Assembly: GCA_030770425.1 (NCBI GenBank)
Contig: JASJFT010000005.1
Location: forward strand, 186,001-250,000
DNA from: Darksidea phi
Lineage: Eukaryota > Ascomycota > Dothideomycetes > Pleosporales > Lentitheciaceae
Direction of reading: 5' to 3'
Length of the DNA stretch: 64,000 nt
The translations under genes were made by a program, and so were the position numbers. Below are positions 22,158-32,866 of this stretch, piece by piece. The notes under the pieces are model-generated. The model was not told where the DNA came from. It saw only the letters and a program-made list of their open reading frames with translations, and did not search any database. Each line of letters starts with the position of its first letter. Within the stretch, counting starts at the first letter, position 1.

Positions 22158-22345
22158 GAAAAAAGCAAAAGAGTAAAAAAAGGGAAAATAAGGGGTGTGA
22201 ACAGCACCTCTGCTACATACAAACTCCTTGTTTCCTCCACGATGCTAGGGTTGGGTTGCATCGCAGGGAACCTTTTTTGAGATTAAAGGCCGGATACCGT
22301 GCGCTGGTGTTGCTGCAAGCCGCTTCCGAAACGAAACGTAGCAGT

Positions 22346-22363
22346 CTGCGAGAGCTCTCGCAG
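22346..22363. repeat. 18-bp perfect palindrome
   Basis: CTGCGAGAGCTCTCGCAG is its own reverse complement and lies in non-coding DNA. It may be a protein-binding site or an element remnant. Confidence 0.6.
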
Positions 22364-23106
22364 CCATTGAAGTTTAAGGGGACGCGTCTTCGCGTGCTAA
22401 GCACTAGCTCAACATGGTTCAAACAGCCAGCATGCCAAGGAAAAGCGAGCTGACGCTGCTTACATAAAGTTCGACCTCACGCGAACGCAATATATATAGA
22501 CAGCGACCATAGAATCTAGGGGACAATGACTGTCATAAAATCATAACTTGGCATGTAAGTTGTAATAGGCAATATATTGCTAAAGGCCGTATTTTGAGCA
22601 ATTTTGACCAGGCATCTGGAAGAAGTAGAGGTGATTTGACAGCGGCGACGGCGAGGATGATGAGGTGAACATTCGAAACCCCGATGCATCGAGCAGTTTG
22701 GGCTTCTGAAAGTGGACATGGGCTTATCAGAGACCCATTAATGCCTCTGTGCTTGTCTAGCACTGTCGCCCATCAGAGGCCGCCCATGCTGAACTCCAGA
22801 GCAACCTCAAACGGTACCATCCTCTAGAAGTCGTGCAGGACGGATGGTTCCACGATAATATCGAGCCTCGCGGTCCAATAGTGACCAGAAAGTTGAGCAA
22901 GAGATTTGCACGGCCTCTCCAGGGCGGGGTGCAGGTGGAGGAAGAACCCTGACACCAGCAAGGTGGGTGTCGGCTTGGCGCTGGCCACCACCCCCCCCAA
23001 TACATAAGTGTGCACTGCCCACCCACTTTTTCCTCACTCTTACTCCCCACTCCACTTCCAACCGAATCCTCAGGCCTTCCCACGCAGCCATTGTGAAACG
23101 TCTTCA

Positions 23107-23118
23107 GAAGACGTCTTC
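23107..23118. promoter_or_regulatory. 12-bp palindrome within a direct repeat, upstream of 23202 gene
   Basis: GAAGACGTCTTC is a perfect palindrome containing ACGT. It is embedded in two copies of ACGTCTTCAG (23098-23107 and 23111-23120), about 85-100 nt before the ATG at 23202. It looks like a bZIP-type operator, but this is inference. Confidence 0.4.
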
Positions 23119-23201
23119 AGTATCTTTAAGTACCCCAAGCCACACTTGGTCCTTGCCTGACCACCCTTCTGTCGTCGGTGTTGTCCTGCTAGCTCTCCAT
23201 C

Positions 23202-23750
23202 ATGGTATCGTCACCGACCACGCAAACCATCACGTCCGTCATGCAGCCGAATCCATCTCTGCTATATCGCCAAGTCAACTATTATGACGGAAAGAATGTT
23301 TGCATTGCGGAGTCTCGTCGGCGTCCGCACGTGATCCGGACCGGGAGGACCACGCCTTCGCCGAGTCGCGCTCTCCCCCTGGTATCAAGAGACTCACAAG
23401 CAGCATTGAGAATCGAATACACTTCCGGTCAAGCAACTTGTGTTCGCAACGCCTCGGCAGACGCAGAGCCCGGACTGATGCCGCACGTGACGTCGAAGTT
23501 TCGAAGGACCAAAGCCGAGACCGTGATCGTCCAGGCACCCGTTCCGACCAAGGTCGATAGAGCTTGGATGATACCGAGAGGTAACGTCAAAGAGGTTCAG
23601 ACACCGCCTCCAACTCCGAAGATCAAACGGCTGCCCACGCCAGACCTTGCGAATTTGGCCCATAGACCCTTCTGCGATTGCTGCATCGAAGGGCAGATCT
23701 TCAAATTTTGTACTTTGTGCGGACAGAAGTTGGATAGCATGGATTGTTGA
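23202..23750 (+). CDS. Hypothetical protein with C-terminal Cys-rich zinc-ribbon-like motif
   Basis: Single exon, 182 aa, no family recognised. The N-terminal 120 residues are Ser/Thr/Pro/Arg-rich and probably disordered. A proline-rich stretch (TPPPTPKIKRLPTPDL) precedes a compact C-terminus with FCDCC, then 10 residues later CTLCGQK and a final Cys. The two CxxC-like pairs could bind one zinc ion. The ATG is preceded by a pyrimidine-rich leader. An unusual palindromic site lies about 90 nt upstream. It might be a small regulatory protein, but the sequence gives no direct support for a role. Confidence 0.6.
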   Translation: MVSSPTTQTITSVMQPNPSLLYRQVNYYDGKNVCIAESRRRPHVIRTGRTTPSPSRALPLVSRDSQAALRIEYTSGQATCVRNASADAEPGLMPHVTSKFRRTKAETVIVQAPVPTKVDRAWMIPRGNVKEVQTPPPTPKIKRLPTPDLANLAHRPFCDCCIEGQIFKFCTLCGQKLDSMDC

Positions 23751-23926
23751 TGCGGGTCAATCGTGTTTCTTCTTGTAGGCTATTCTTTCCCCGAAAGATC
23801 AGTTATGATATTGAACAAGTCCGGGAAGGCTGTGATGGCCGAAGCGTTCGTGCTAGGGGGTTTCTTTCGTCGGTGGACATGAACTGAAGGAATCACAATG
23901 TGCCGACAGGTATGAATGAGGTAGTT

Positions 23927-24502
23927 CTACTCTTGCGATCGTTCGCTCTCCACAACAAAGTACTTGCCCACGCTCCGCGTCGCAGACGCTAGCACAGGCC
24001 AGGCCTCCGCATGGATTGCACCTACTGGCGTCGCGTCTCTTTGTATACGCTTATAGTGCTTGCCAATCACCTTCTCTTTCGATAATGCCGCTTTTAGTGA
24101 GTCCATAGTAATTGTCTGTCCCCACTCGGCGGCCCCCGACTCGTCCCTAATGGCCCGTAAAGGTTTCACTCCCATGGTATCCACCCGTTGTATCTCACCC
24201 ACGAAGTGCAGTTGCGCCGACAGTGTGTCCAGCATTATCTTCTCTTTCTCGGGGAGTGGAAGCGCGGAGAGGCGGAGGAGATGGTGGAGTTGTTTTGCGG
24301 AGATGCTCGGGATGTCTGCTGCGTGCGTGGTTTGCGGAAGCAGGGATTCGACGGACCACGTAGGTTCTGCGAGGAGCGCTTCAAGGTCGCTGGCGCTCAT
24401 GGGTTTCGAGGGTTCGGGTCTTGAGGAGTGAATGAGGGCTAGTGGATATCGAAATAGCCGGACCATGCACCTTGGCCGAAGGAAAGCCGGTACCAAAGCC
24501 AT
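23927..24502 (-). CDS. Mitochondrial glutamyl-tRNA(Gln) amidotransferase subunit C-like (Gta3)
   Basis: Single exon, 191 aa from the ATG at 24502 (a second ATG at 24466 would give 179 aa; upstream the frame has no ATG). The protein matches the fungal Gta3/GatC type: EPTWSVESLLP, then LHHLLRLSALPLP, LDTLSAQLHFVGEIQRVDT and GVKPLRAIRDE. GatC holds GatA and GatB together in the complex that converts Glu-tRNA(Gln) to Gln-tRNA(Gln) in mitochondria, where fungi lack a glutaminyl-tRNA synthetase. The N-terminus is Arg-rich without acids (FLRPRC, VRLFRYPLALIHSSRP), as in a mitochondrial presequence. It is divergent from SEC17, with 284 bp between start codons. Confidence 0.85.
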   Translation of the reverse strand: MALVPAFLRPRCMVRLFRYPLALIHSSRPEPSKPMSASDLEALLAEPTWSVESLLPQTTHAADIPSISAKQLHHLLRLSALPLPEKEKIMLDTLSAQLHFVGEIQRVDTMGVKPLRAIRDESGAAEWGQTITMDSLKAALSKEKVIGKHYKRIQRDATPVGAIHAEAWPVLASATRSVGKYFVVESERSQE

Positions 24503-24786
24503 GTGATATTTGCAACAGCAAGATGTGTGAGCAGGCAGGACGTGCACGGGGAATTGAAGGTGAATTGTGAACGTCGACGTCGAGCAGTCGGACTTTGCCG
24601 AGATTCACCCGCCGTCAACCGCCCGCTGCACAGACCACCGAGCAGCGCGTCATCCTCGACAGCAGCTTGTCTCACTCAGGCTTCAAAAACCCCAACCCTC
24701 AACTGCGTACATAGGGACTTACCTGTTCTCATTCCTTCCCCAGCATATCTGGAAACACGAAAGCAAGAGCGCAACTCCCCAAGACC

Positions 24787-26070
24787 ATGGCTGGAGATCC
24801 GAGAGCGTTGCTCCGACAGGTGGGGCGCCTTGTGGCTGTGTTTCAAAGCTGCATATCGAATCTAACAGTTTAGATAGGCAGAGCAGACCTTGGGAAAAGC
24901 CGGCGGCGGATTCAGCTTCTTTGGTGGGAAGCAAGAGAAGTGTAGGAAGACTGCGGATTGTTGGAAAGAGAAACACGGTTGACATCCGTGGCAGATGAAG
25001 CAGCAGCAGATCAGTTCATCGCCGCTGCAAATGCATTCCGAATGCAGAAGATGGGTATATCGTCCCCATCACTATCCACGCTCGAGCTCTTCCCTAACCG
25101 ATCAAAGGCAAGGAGGCTGGAGAAGCATTCGAGCGCGCAGCATCGGTGCAACGCCAAAACCTAAATGAACCTGACGACGAGGCCAATACCCTGACAGAAG
25201 CATTTAGTATGCCCATGACACCCCTCCGCCATGATCACGTGAGCTTATCCACGCACAGAGGCATACAAAAAAGACGACCCTGAATCCGCGGCGCGGTGTC
25301 TAGATAAAGCAATCGCACACTACTGTGCCAAGGGCAACTTCCGCCGCGCAGCAACTCACAAGCAGAACCTCGGCGAGTTGTTCGAAGTCGAGCTCGGTGA
25401 TAACCGCCGGGCGGCTGCTGCCTACGAAGAGGCCGCTGGCTGGTATGAGAGTGTAAGTACTCTTGCTCCACCCTCGATACTATTTTCTCCGATCCTTTGC
25501 TAACGAAGTGACTAGGATAATGCCGAAGTTAGTTCCGTCCCAGATTTCCACTCTATTGATCGCCAGCAAACTAATCAACACCTCAAACAGGCCCTCGCCA
25601 ACAAGCTCTGGCTCAAGACTGCCGACCTAGCTGCCCTAGCTGCCCAGGAAGGTAATGACTTTTACAAACCTATCGAGCTTTATGAGAAAGTTGCAAAGTC
25701 GTCCATCAATAACAATCTCATGCGCTGGTCCGTTAAAGAGTACCTACTCAAGGCCGGCATATGCCACCTATGCACCGGCGACGATGTTGGTGTGAATGCT
25801 GCCTTGGATAGGTATCGAGATCTTGACCCGAGCTTCACGCAGCAGAGAGAACATCAGTTACTGGTGGATTTAGCGCAAGCGGTGGCGGCAAAAGATCAGG
25901 AGATGTTTGCGGATAAGGTGAGTGTTGTGATGTGGAGGTCTGGATGTAGGATGCTAATGGTCGTATAGTTGTTCCAGTATGACCAGTTGAGCAAGCTGGA
26001 CAAATGGAAGACGACGCTGCTGTTGCGAATCAAGGGCACTATTGAAGATGCGGATGACGACTTTTCTTAG
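24787..26070 (+). CDS. SEC17: Alpha-SNAP, vesicular fusion protein Sec17
   Basis: Eight exons (24787-24819, 24878-24941, 24995-25054, 25108-25206, 25259-25452, 25516-25527, 25591-25917, 25969-26070) give 296 aa, matching yeast Sec17 (292). Alpha-SNAP binds assembled SNARE bundles and recruits the ATPase NSF/Sec18 to take them apart. Visible family marks are [106 protein letters not shown], and the C-terminus [13 protein letters not shown] ending in DDFS, the acidic end that stimulates NSF. Exon 6 is only 12 nt. An insert (AAQEGND) enlarges one TPR-like turn. Without splicing the frame is broken many times, so this model depends on hand-chosen sites, all of which restore conserved residues. 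Confidence 0.93.
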
Positions 26071-26248
26071 TCGTTGAAAGTGCGGTCTAGAGGGCAAGTG
26101 GGTTGATGGACACCGAATGCGTTATCCTATGAAGATCCAATCATTATATCTACCAAGTATGAATATATCCTCTTAATGCACATACCGACGTTACCACTAG
26201 AACTATCCGTCGCCAGGGACCCATTCGCCCACTTCCACCTGGTCAATG

Positions 26249-28438
26249 CTACTTCTTCTGCGCCTCATCCGCCGACGCATTCGCCTTCTTCTCTAGTTCA
26301 ACCATCTTCTCCGCCTCCGTCTTCTCCCGCTTCGAACTTCCCCAAATACTTCCGATCTGCGCTTTCGCCATCGCCCAACTCATAAGACTCTCTTTATTCC
26401 TCTTCTCAACCTCCTTCTCCAGCTCCGCTTTCTCTTCATCCTCGCTCTTCTGTTTCCCTCCCACTTCCTTCTCCTTTTCCTCCTTTTCCATAGCCTCGAC
26501 AGCTTTCATCTCGTTCTCTTCCTGCTCAACCTCTGCGAGATCGATGTCCTCAAAGCCGATTTTCTTGAGGATGCTGCCTGTAAGATAGCGGTAGCGAAGA
26601 TGTCCGGATACGAGTTCGCTGACGTCGACGTTTTGCACACCGGGGATTCCGAGGACTGGTTCAAGACCTGCAACGCCCAGTTGGATACTCGATGTCCTAT
26701 ACAAAAATGCGAGAACATAGTCATTCGTCGAGAACACATTGACCATCCTTCCACTCACCACGCTTCTAATCGATCGCCAGTCTTCAGTGTCAGAAGGACA
26801 GGGTGAGCCGAGCAAGACCACGTTCTCGATAAGCCCAAATGCTCTTCGTTCAGCGAGGGATTTGAGGCAGGAGTAGATGAGGCGAGCGCCAAGCGAGTAG
26901 CCGATGAGCGTCACAGGACGCTCGCCTTGGACCTTGTTGATGAGGGCGTCGGCGAGGACATCACCGGCTTTGTCGGCGCGGTATTTAGCGACAGAGAAGG
27001 GGTTGTCTAGGATAGAGGATATTTTCAATATGCCCAAGGGCCACAAGCCCGCCGCGAGAGCGCCGAAGACGGTGCGTTTGATGATTTGGCCTTTGGCGTA
27101 GTTCCACGCAGCAGTCTTGACAAAAGAGTCCATCGAATTTCCAAGCTTGAGCATTGCTTCGAGTTCCCAGCGAAGTGCAAACCCTTCGATGCTAGGCTCC
27201 ATGTACCGCCATGGGACAACGACTTCTTCTTTGCTTGTCAGCCAACCAGAAATAGCGATTGCGACACGGAGACGGCGGAACTCCTTTTCTAGTTTTCGAG
27301 GTCGAGAGAAGTGGTGAATTGGTATGAAGCCAAAGTCCTCGACTTCTCGGGCGTAGTCATCCATTGCTTTGCTCGTCATCTTCGCACCGTATGCCCCGAA
27401 CAGGCCCCCGACGAGAACTGACGAGGAAGCGAGGGTACCGAGATAGCCTGCTGCGGCTGTAGCTCCCAGTCCGAGGCCACCCATTACACTGCCGATACCA
27501 GCAGCGAGGAGTGGAGCCGCAAGGCCGCCAGTAACGCCAATCAAGGCTGCGCCAGCGACACCAGCCAATCCAACTTTCCACTTCCGCGACGTGTTAGAAG
27601 ACTCGGCGGCTTTCTTGGTTTCAGCATCGGCGTTCAACTGTTGGGATGCTGCTTCAAGCAATCCTCTGGCTACAGTCTCCTCGTCCTTCTTAAGAGCCGA
27701 AAGTTTGAGGCCGAGCGAGCTAGTGAGGTGGAGAAGCAGAATCCGTGAGTGCGCAGAGTAGCTTTCCAGGCTCAACACAATCAACACCAACGAATGGAGG
27801 ACCAGCGCTCGCTTTTCCCGGTCCAGCTTCGCCAACACCGTTTCCACGGGGGGATACAGCTTGGTGAGGACCGTGTCCTCGTCCTCTCCATCCCCATCGA
27901 CACTGCTCAGACTCGTCATGCCAGCATCGCTTCTCTTGACCGGACTCGCCACATCCTTGTCTCTGACCTGGTTACTCTGCGCCTTCGCCTCCTCCCTCGA
28001 GTTCACTACCTCGCCCACCCGAATGATCACTCTGCCCCTCCATTGGTCGAAATACTGTAACATGTCTTTTTTCAGCTCCTGTACGTCAGGCTTTGCCAGC
28101 TCCTTCTTCGCGTCTTCTATGCGTGCCTCCTTCTCCTTCCTCAATCTGTCCTCATCCTCCACATCCACCTGCGCGATGTTGGTCGGCGCGGCTGCTAAGG
28201 CTTCTGCGCCTGATTTGGCGAGGTGCGGATCCAGAGGCGATTCGGGGGTGAATGTATCAAGGAGTGATTTGCGCATCGACGCCGTGATGGTGGCGATCAG
28301 GAAGGTGAGGTCGGCGCATTGGTCTGTGGTGAGCTGGGTGGTGAGGGAGGACTCTTCGGATCGGGAGGGCGATTTTGACCGTCCGAACGGCAACTTTTTC
28401 GCGAAGCCCTCCATTCCAGCGTTTGGAAGTGGTGGCAT
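26249..28438 (-). CDS. DUF726 / TMCO4-family alpha/beta-hydrolase (Mil1-like)
   Basis: Single exon, 729 aa from ATG 28438 (a second ATG at 28414 is also possible; the frame continues upstream without good sequence). Family: DUF726, which includes human TMCO4 and yeast Mil1. The middle has a Gly/Ala-rich hydrophobic stretch (about 288-354) of two or more membrane helices. The hydrolase part follows, with VTLIGYSLGAR carrying the nucleophile Ser515 in a GxSxG elbow and VVLLGSPCP after it. The C-terminal 110 residues are Glu/Lys-rich coiled coil. Yeast Mil1 has been linked to AP-1 and membrane traffic; lipase activity is inferred. It converges on SEC17 and lies 188 bp downstream of the FAT1 stop, both on the minus strand. 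Confidence 0.85.
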   Translation of the reverse strand: MPPLPNAGMEGFAKKLPFGRSKSPSRSEESSLTTQLTTDQCADLTFLIATITASMRKSLLDTFTPESPLDPHLAKSGAEALAAAPTNIAQVDVEDEDRLRKEKEARIEDAKKELAKPDVQELKKDMLQYFDQWRGRVIIRVGEVVNSREEAKAQSNQVRDKDVASPVKRSDAGMTSLSSVDGDGEDEDTVLTKLYPPVETVLAKLDREKRALVLHSLVLIVLSLESYSAHSRILLLHLTSSLGLKLSALKKDEETVARGLLEAASQQLNADAETKKAAESSNTSRKWKVGLAGVAGAALIGVTGGLAAPLLAAGIGSVMGGLGLGATAAAGYLGTLASSSVLVGGLFGAYGAKMTSKAMDDYAREVEDFGFIPIHHFSRPRKLEKEFRRLRVAIAISGWLTSKEEVVVPWRYMEPSIEGFALRWELEAMLKLGNSMDSFVKTAAWNYAKGQIIKRTVFGALAAGLWPLGILKISSILDNPFSVAKYRADKAGDVLADALINKVQGERPVTLIGYSLGARLIYSCLKSLAERRAFGLIENVVLLGSPCPSDTEDWRSIRSVVSGRMVNVFSTNDYVLAFLYRTSSIQLGVAGLEPVLGIPGVQNVDVSELVSGHLRYRYLTGSILKKIGFEDIDLAEVEQEENEMKAVEAMEKEEKEKEVGGKQKSEDEEKAELEKEVEKRNKESLMSWAMAKAQIGSIWGSSKREKTEAEKMVELEKKANASADEAQKK

Positions 28439-28626
28439 GTAGATTAGCTGGTCCCTGAGGTGGCACTGTGAGCATGACGTCGCGGTGGGGTAAGCACGTC
28501 GGAACACGGCGTCGGAACACAAAGCGACATACCCAACACTGCGCATGTATGCTCCAAACTGCTAAAAGATACATACAGAGTTCGTCTATCAGTTACATAA
28601 TCTAGACAGCCTTTGAAGCAGAGACC

Positions 28627-30741
28627 TCAAAGCTTGGCAGCCCCCGGCACACCGCTCCTCAACCCATCCCAGTCCTGCATCGTATACACCACATACCCCT
28701 GGTCTTCTTCGCTGGCCTTGATGGTACTTAGAGATGCCGGGCACCAGTACATGGTGTCGTATTTGACGCCCTCCTGGGCCAGTCCCTTGGCCTCAGCTTC
28801 CGCATCCGCCCTCTCCTGCAGCTTCCGCAAATCTATACCGTCGTTCCGCAGAGGGACCTTGTTCTGCTTGTTGTTGTGCATTGTTGTGAGGTCATTCAGC
28901 ACCCGTATGAACACCGGAACTGCGTATTTGGGCAGCTTCGCACGGCAGTGTTGGAGGAGCGCATTGAAGTCGAAGGTGGCGCGGTGCGTGGGGTCGATGT
29001 AGATGGCCGCACAGCCTGCACGTCCGTCGTGCCCAGGAATCTCGACGCCATAGACATTGGCTTCGACAATGCCGGGATAATGGCCTAGCACCTCGCTGAC
29101 TTCGGCCGTGCTCACATTCTCCGACTTCCACCGGAACGTGTCACCCAAGCGATCTAGAAAGAACCATCTACCATCGGCATCCCGCCGAAGCGCGTCTCCC
29201 GTTCGGTAGAACAGGTCACCGTTCTTGAACACATTCCGCTCGAACTTCTTCGCAGTGGCTTCCGGATTGTTATAGTAGCCTACGAAGGCTGATTCGTGTG
29301 GCAGCGCAACGATAATCTCGCCGCCTTCTTCGTAACGCCTCCTTTTCGCAAATCCAGTCTTGGCATCTCGGAGGATCGAGTTCGTCTCGGGATCGATCTC
29401 GACGGGGACAAACGTGTTTCGCAGGCGGTGGCGGAGTATGCCCCCATGATGGCCGACGGCGGTTGCCAGGAATGGTCCGCGACAAACGTTGACCAGGCCG
29501 AAGACGCCTTCCGTGCTGTTGAAGAACTCGCCCACGGTCGGTATGCCAAAGCGCTCCACGAAGCGAGACCACACGTCGGGTCGCATGCCGTTGCCGAACA
29601 TGACCTTCACGTTATGTTGCTTGTCCAAATGGCTTGGGGGGTTGGCCAGCAGATAGCGCGCTGTTTCTCCGACGTATACGAAAGCGGTCGAGTTGGAGTC
29701 GCGGATGTCGCCCCAGAAGCGGGAGGTGGAGAACTTCTTGCCGATGCAGAGCGCCAGGCCCGACAGCATGCAGGACACCGCCGTTGTGAAGCCGGTGCCG
29801 TGGTACAGGGGCATGCAGACGTACCATCGATCAGCATTCGGACCCGGTTCGAGGCCGAGCTCGCGCGCGCGTCCTCCGGCCAGCGAGCCGGCTCTCAGGG
29901 TTGGGAAGGGACACGCTTTAGGATGGCCCGTCGTGCCGCTGCTCACGTTAGCCATGCAGCCAGCCCGTGTGCGCATTGCCCGGAATACCTTGTGTAAAAC
30001 AGGAACATAGGGAAGGTGCCTGTGACGGCGCTGCGCAGTTCGTCCTCGGGCCGCGTGGGCTCCATGCGCAGAATCTCGCCCTTCAACCGCCTGTCGAGCA
30101 CCCTGATCGTCATACCGAGCTCGCCCTCGATGCGGTCTCTTACAGCCTCAATCCTCTCCCGTGCCTCCGTGTCCTCGTCCACAACCAACAGCTTCCCCCC
30201 GGCCACCTTCAGGCAGTGTACCAACCCGTCGCCCGCCAGATGGTGGTTGATCAGTGCAGGTGCCGACCCAATCGCCCACGCACCCAGAGTCGCGAACATG
30301 AATTCGGGCTGGTTCGTGAGGTAGAATGTGACGAGCTCGCCCGGCGCGACGCCATTCTGGACGAAGTACTGTGCATAGCGGCATGCGTTCGCATGCGTCT
30401 CGGCCCACGTATAGCGCCCGACTCGCGACCAGATGGCCTCTTCGTTCGCAGGCAGTCGCTTCGCTTGGGCTTCGAACCAGTACCAGGGACTGATACGGTT
30501 GTTGGCGCCCGCTTTCCTGACCTCCCGCTCCGTCTTCCGCGTGCTGTGAATGCTGTGAAGGTCTTTGCGGATGTGGAATTTGGCGTCGAGATAGGCGGCC
30601 GCGGCAGTTGCGCCTGCAATTGCTCCCGCGACGGGCACTGTTGCTGGCTGTCAGTTGAGACTCAGGAACACGGGACGAATGTGGAGAAGCCGAGATCGGA
30701 TAAGCGCCACAACCGCAATCAGGGTACGAACCAAGAGCCAT
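28627..30741 (-). CDS. FAT1: Very-long-chain fatty acid transporter / acyl-CoA synthetase Fat1
   Basis: Three exons (30741-30732, 30637-29989, 29938-28627) give 656 aa; yeast Fat1 is 669. It takes up long fatty acids and activates very-long-chain ones to CoA esters at the plasma membrane, lipid droplet or peroxisome. The first exon encodes only MALV (10 nt) and is spliced over a 94-nt intron with donor GTTCGT; the next intron is 50 nt. The N-terminus has an Ala/Gly-rich membrane helix. The AMP-binding loop YTSGTTGHPKA starts at Tyr218, created across the second splice junction. Later motifs are MPLYHGTGF, FNSTEGVFG, GDLFYRTGD and the FATP/VLACS signature FFLDRLGDTFRWKSENVSTAE. The tail lacks an SKL signal. 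Confidence 0.92.
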
Positions 30742-32866
30742 ATCTCAGTCTACAGCCTTCACCGAGACGATGGGACAGGGTGAGGCGAGGGAGGATTTAA
30801 AAAATAGCACAATTGAGCTGAGTGTTGACCGAAGGACATTGAATACTGCGCGCCCGGCAGTTATTTGAATGCCCGTATCCCACCCAACACGTGATTTGCC
30901 TCGGTTCTGCTCGGCAGGGGTGAGAGGCTTACGCTAGGACGGCGAGTACTAACCGTCCAAAAGATCGGTTTATCTTTATTTTTAAAGGAGTACGTTTCTT
31001 TTTCAACAAGGTACTTATTGTTAATATGCGCTTTAATTTCGAAGATGATTTCTTCTCTCGCACCGTGAGTAAGGAAGATCTAGAAAAAAGATGGTCGATG
31101 TCTGTAGTTACTTTCACAACAAGCTTTATTCAAAGAGGGTACTTCTGCTGAACTCTTAAAAAGAAAAGAGAAACATCTATTAGCGATATGGGATAGGTGC
31201 CCCACAATCTCCATGCGACGATGACGTTACTACATCCCAGTATTACACATCCGAACAGCTTTCAGCATGCAGCACAGCGACATGTCACAGCGCGAACGAA
31301 CAGTACGTTGTCAAGGCTGCGAGGAACGAACAATATCATCGCATCCCAGCATTGCACAGTCCAGTCCGTAGTTCGCTTCCCTGAGCGACCTCCTCCACAG
31401 AGCGTTGGCCCCGGCATCATTGTTCACAAGGTGAAATTCGCCTTTCGAGCCATACATATGTCATGCTTTGTCGGTATTCAAATGCTAACATATCATAACA
31501 CGAATCACAATCACCAAGCATACACCGCACTACGCTTGAAACGATCACGCAATGGTAGTTGGGCTGAAGGTTAGAGGACGACTAGCTGAAGCTCTGGAAA
31601 AGTTCCAAGGTCTTCACGAACAGTACTTGGGTCAACTCGCCACTGCTACCTTGGCAAGCACAGAGCTTGATTGATGCTCACTGGCTGCCGATGGCCGTTA
31701 TGTGGAAGCAGTGGCGCTCCTGGTCCCCTTCCAGTAGCCGAGACGCAGCCAACCAATACCATGAACCAAGCGGCCGTTGTCTCTTTCCTGCATGTTGGAA
31801 TTCAAAGGCCCCAGCAAAACGATACCCTTTTCAAGCTTCCACCGAGCCTAAATCCATTCATCCCTATTCCTAGTGACCCCGAACCCCAGACACCTTCCGA
31901 GCTCCTTGATCCCCGGGCCAGGACACTCGACAACGACAAGCGTGGGTCGCCTCCAGATGCTAGCTCACCCATTGAAGTGCCACAAAGCTTGCACCGGCCG
32001 GTGCCACTAGACGAGGAAGAGCTGTATCTGCATGGGGTGCGAGGGCTGCTGAGAGTCGTCAATGTAGATGAAGTAGAGACATCACGACGGGGACGAGAGC
32101 GGAGAGGCCATCCGACACGGCCGATAGTATACTCTGCAGCATCCGCAGTCTTGACTTGACGGAGAGAAATACTAATTGAACCGGGCCATCTTCCGTCAAT
32201 CAGACGTTCTTTTACAAACTTGCTCGTGCGGCAGGCGGGTGCTGATGAGCGTGTCGCATGTGTGTAGCCTAAACGTCCTTTCACGAAAACGGGGCTCGAC
32301 AGCATCATCGCAAGGCAGTCTCATTACCCCCGTTCGCGATGATGCTGAACTACATGGTTATACCAATCTTAGCAACATCGGCTAAGCCATATCGGACGTG
32401 ATGTCAAGCCTATACAGTTTGCCATGAAGGACATTACTGACCCTTAGTGTGGCACGTAATTTGACGACACGTGCATCCTCTAGTATATGACAACAGGTAC
32501 TAACACCCTCTAGATGAGATTTACTGCCTTCGTACCTAACGTCGAGCTGCACTAGTAGCAGCAGTAGTATTTAACTGCTTGAAAGAACTCTTCATCCAGC
32601 CTGACATGAGGTATGGTGGAGTGAGCAGAAAATCGATTTCTAAACATGATTATATTGTCGCAATTCATTGTCATGCCGCTTTGCGGACCATGTTCATTGT
32701 TCTCCCATCCACACATCGCCTTTGTTCAGTGGCTACTTTGTCCTCAAGTTTCTTTGTTCGAGCACCCAACAATCTTTTCTTACATGAAGACGATGTTCGG
32801 TGTCACCTTTCCCCGTATCGCGTACTCTCAGTGCGACTCGTTAGATACCGAACAATCCTCATCCAC
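30742..32866. other. Intergenic region with doubtful frames, 2.1 kb
   Basis: About 30940-31180 is AT-rich without a gene. From 31.55 to 32.16 kb two frames look somewhat coding and are listed separately. The remainder up to 32866 is non-coding as far as I see. Confidence 0.45.
31552..32159 (+). CDS. Doubtful hypothetical gene (two possible exons)
   Basis: A 40-codon ATG frame at 31552-31674 encodes a plausible helix (RLAEALEKFQGLHEQYLGQLA), and a second frame from ATG 31761 to 32159 encodes 132 residues, Pro-rich then ending in an acidic/basic tail (PLDEEELYLHGVRGLL). I could not find a splice pair with good signals that joins them, so they may be two exons, one gene plus noise, or neither. 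No family is recognised. Confidence 0.25.

Larger units (their letters stand above)
21686..23201. other. Gene-poor region, 1.5 kb
   Basis: Contains direct repeat copy B, an 18-bp perfect palindrome (22346-22363) and, near 23.0-23.2 kb, the presumed promoter of the next gene. No intact gene is seen. Confidence 0.5.

Noticed and set aside
30888..30893. CACGTG E-box 147 bp upstream of FAT1 (and another before the BVMO gene at 55353), possibly targets of the bHLH factor
   Set aside because: About 16 such hexamers are expected by chance in 64 kb, and several lie in clearly irrelevant places.
30940..31180. AT-rich stretch with a Lys-rich minus-strand frame, possible transposon remnant
   Set aside because: No terminal repeats or recognisable transposase or reverse-transcriptase motif could be found.
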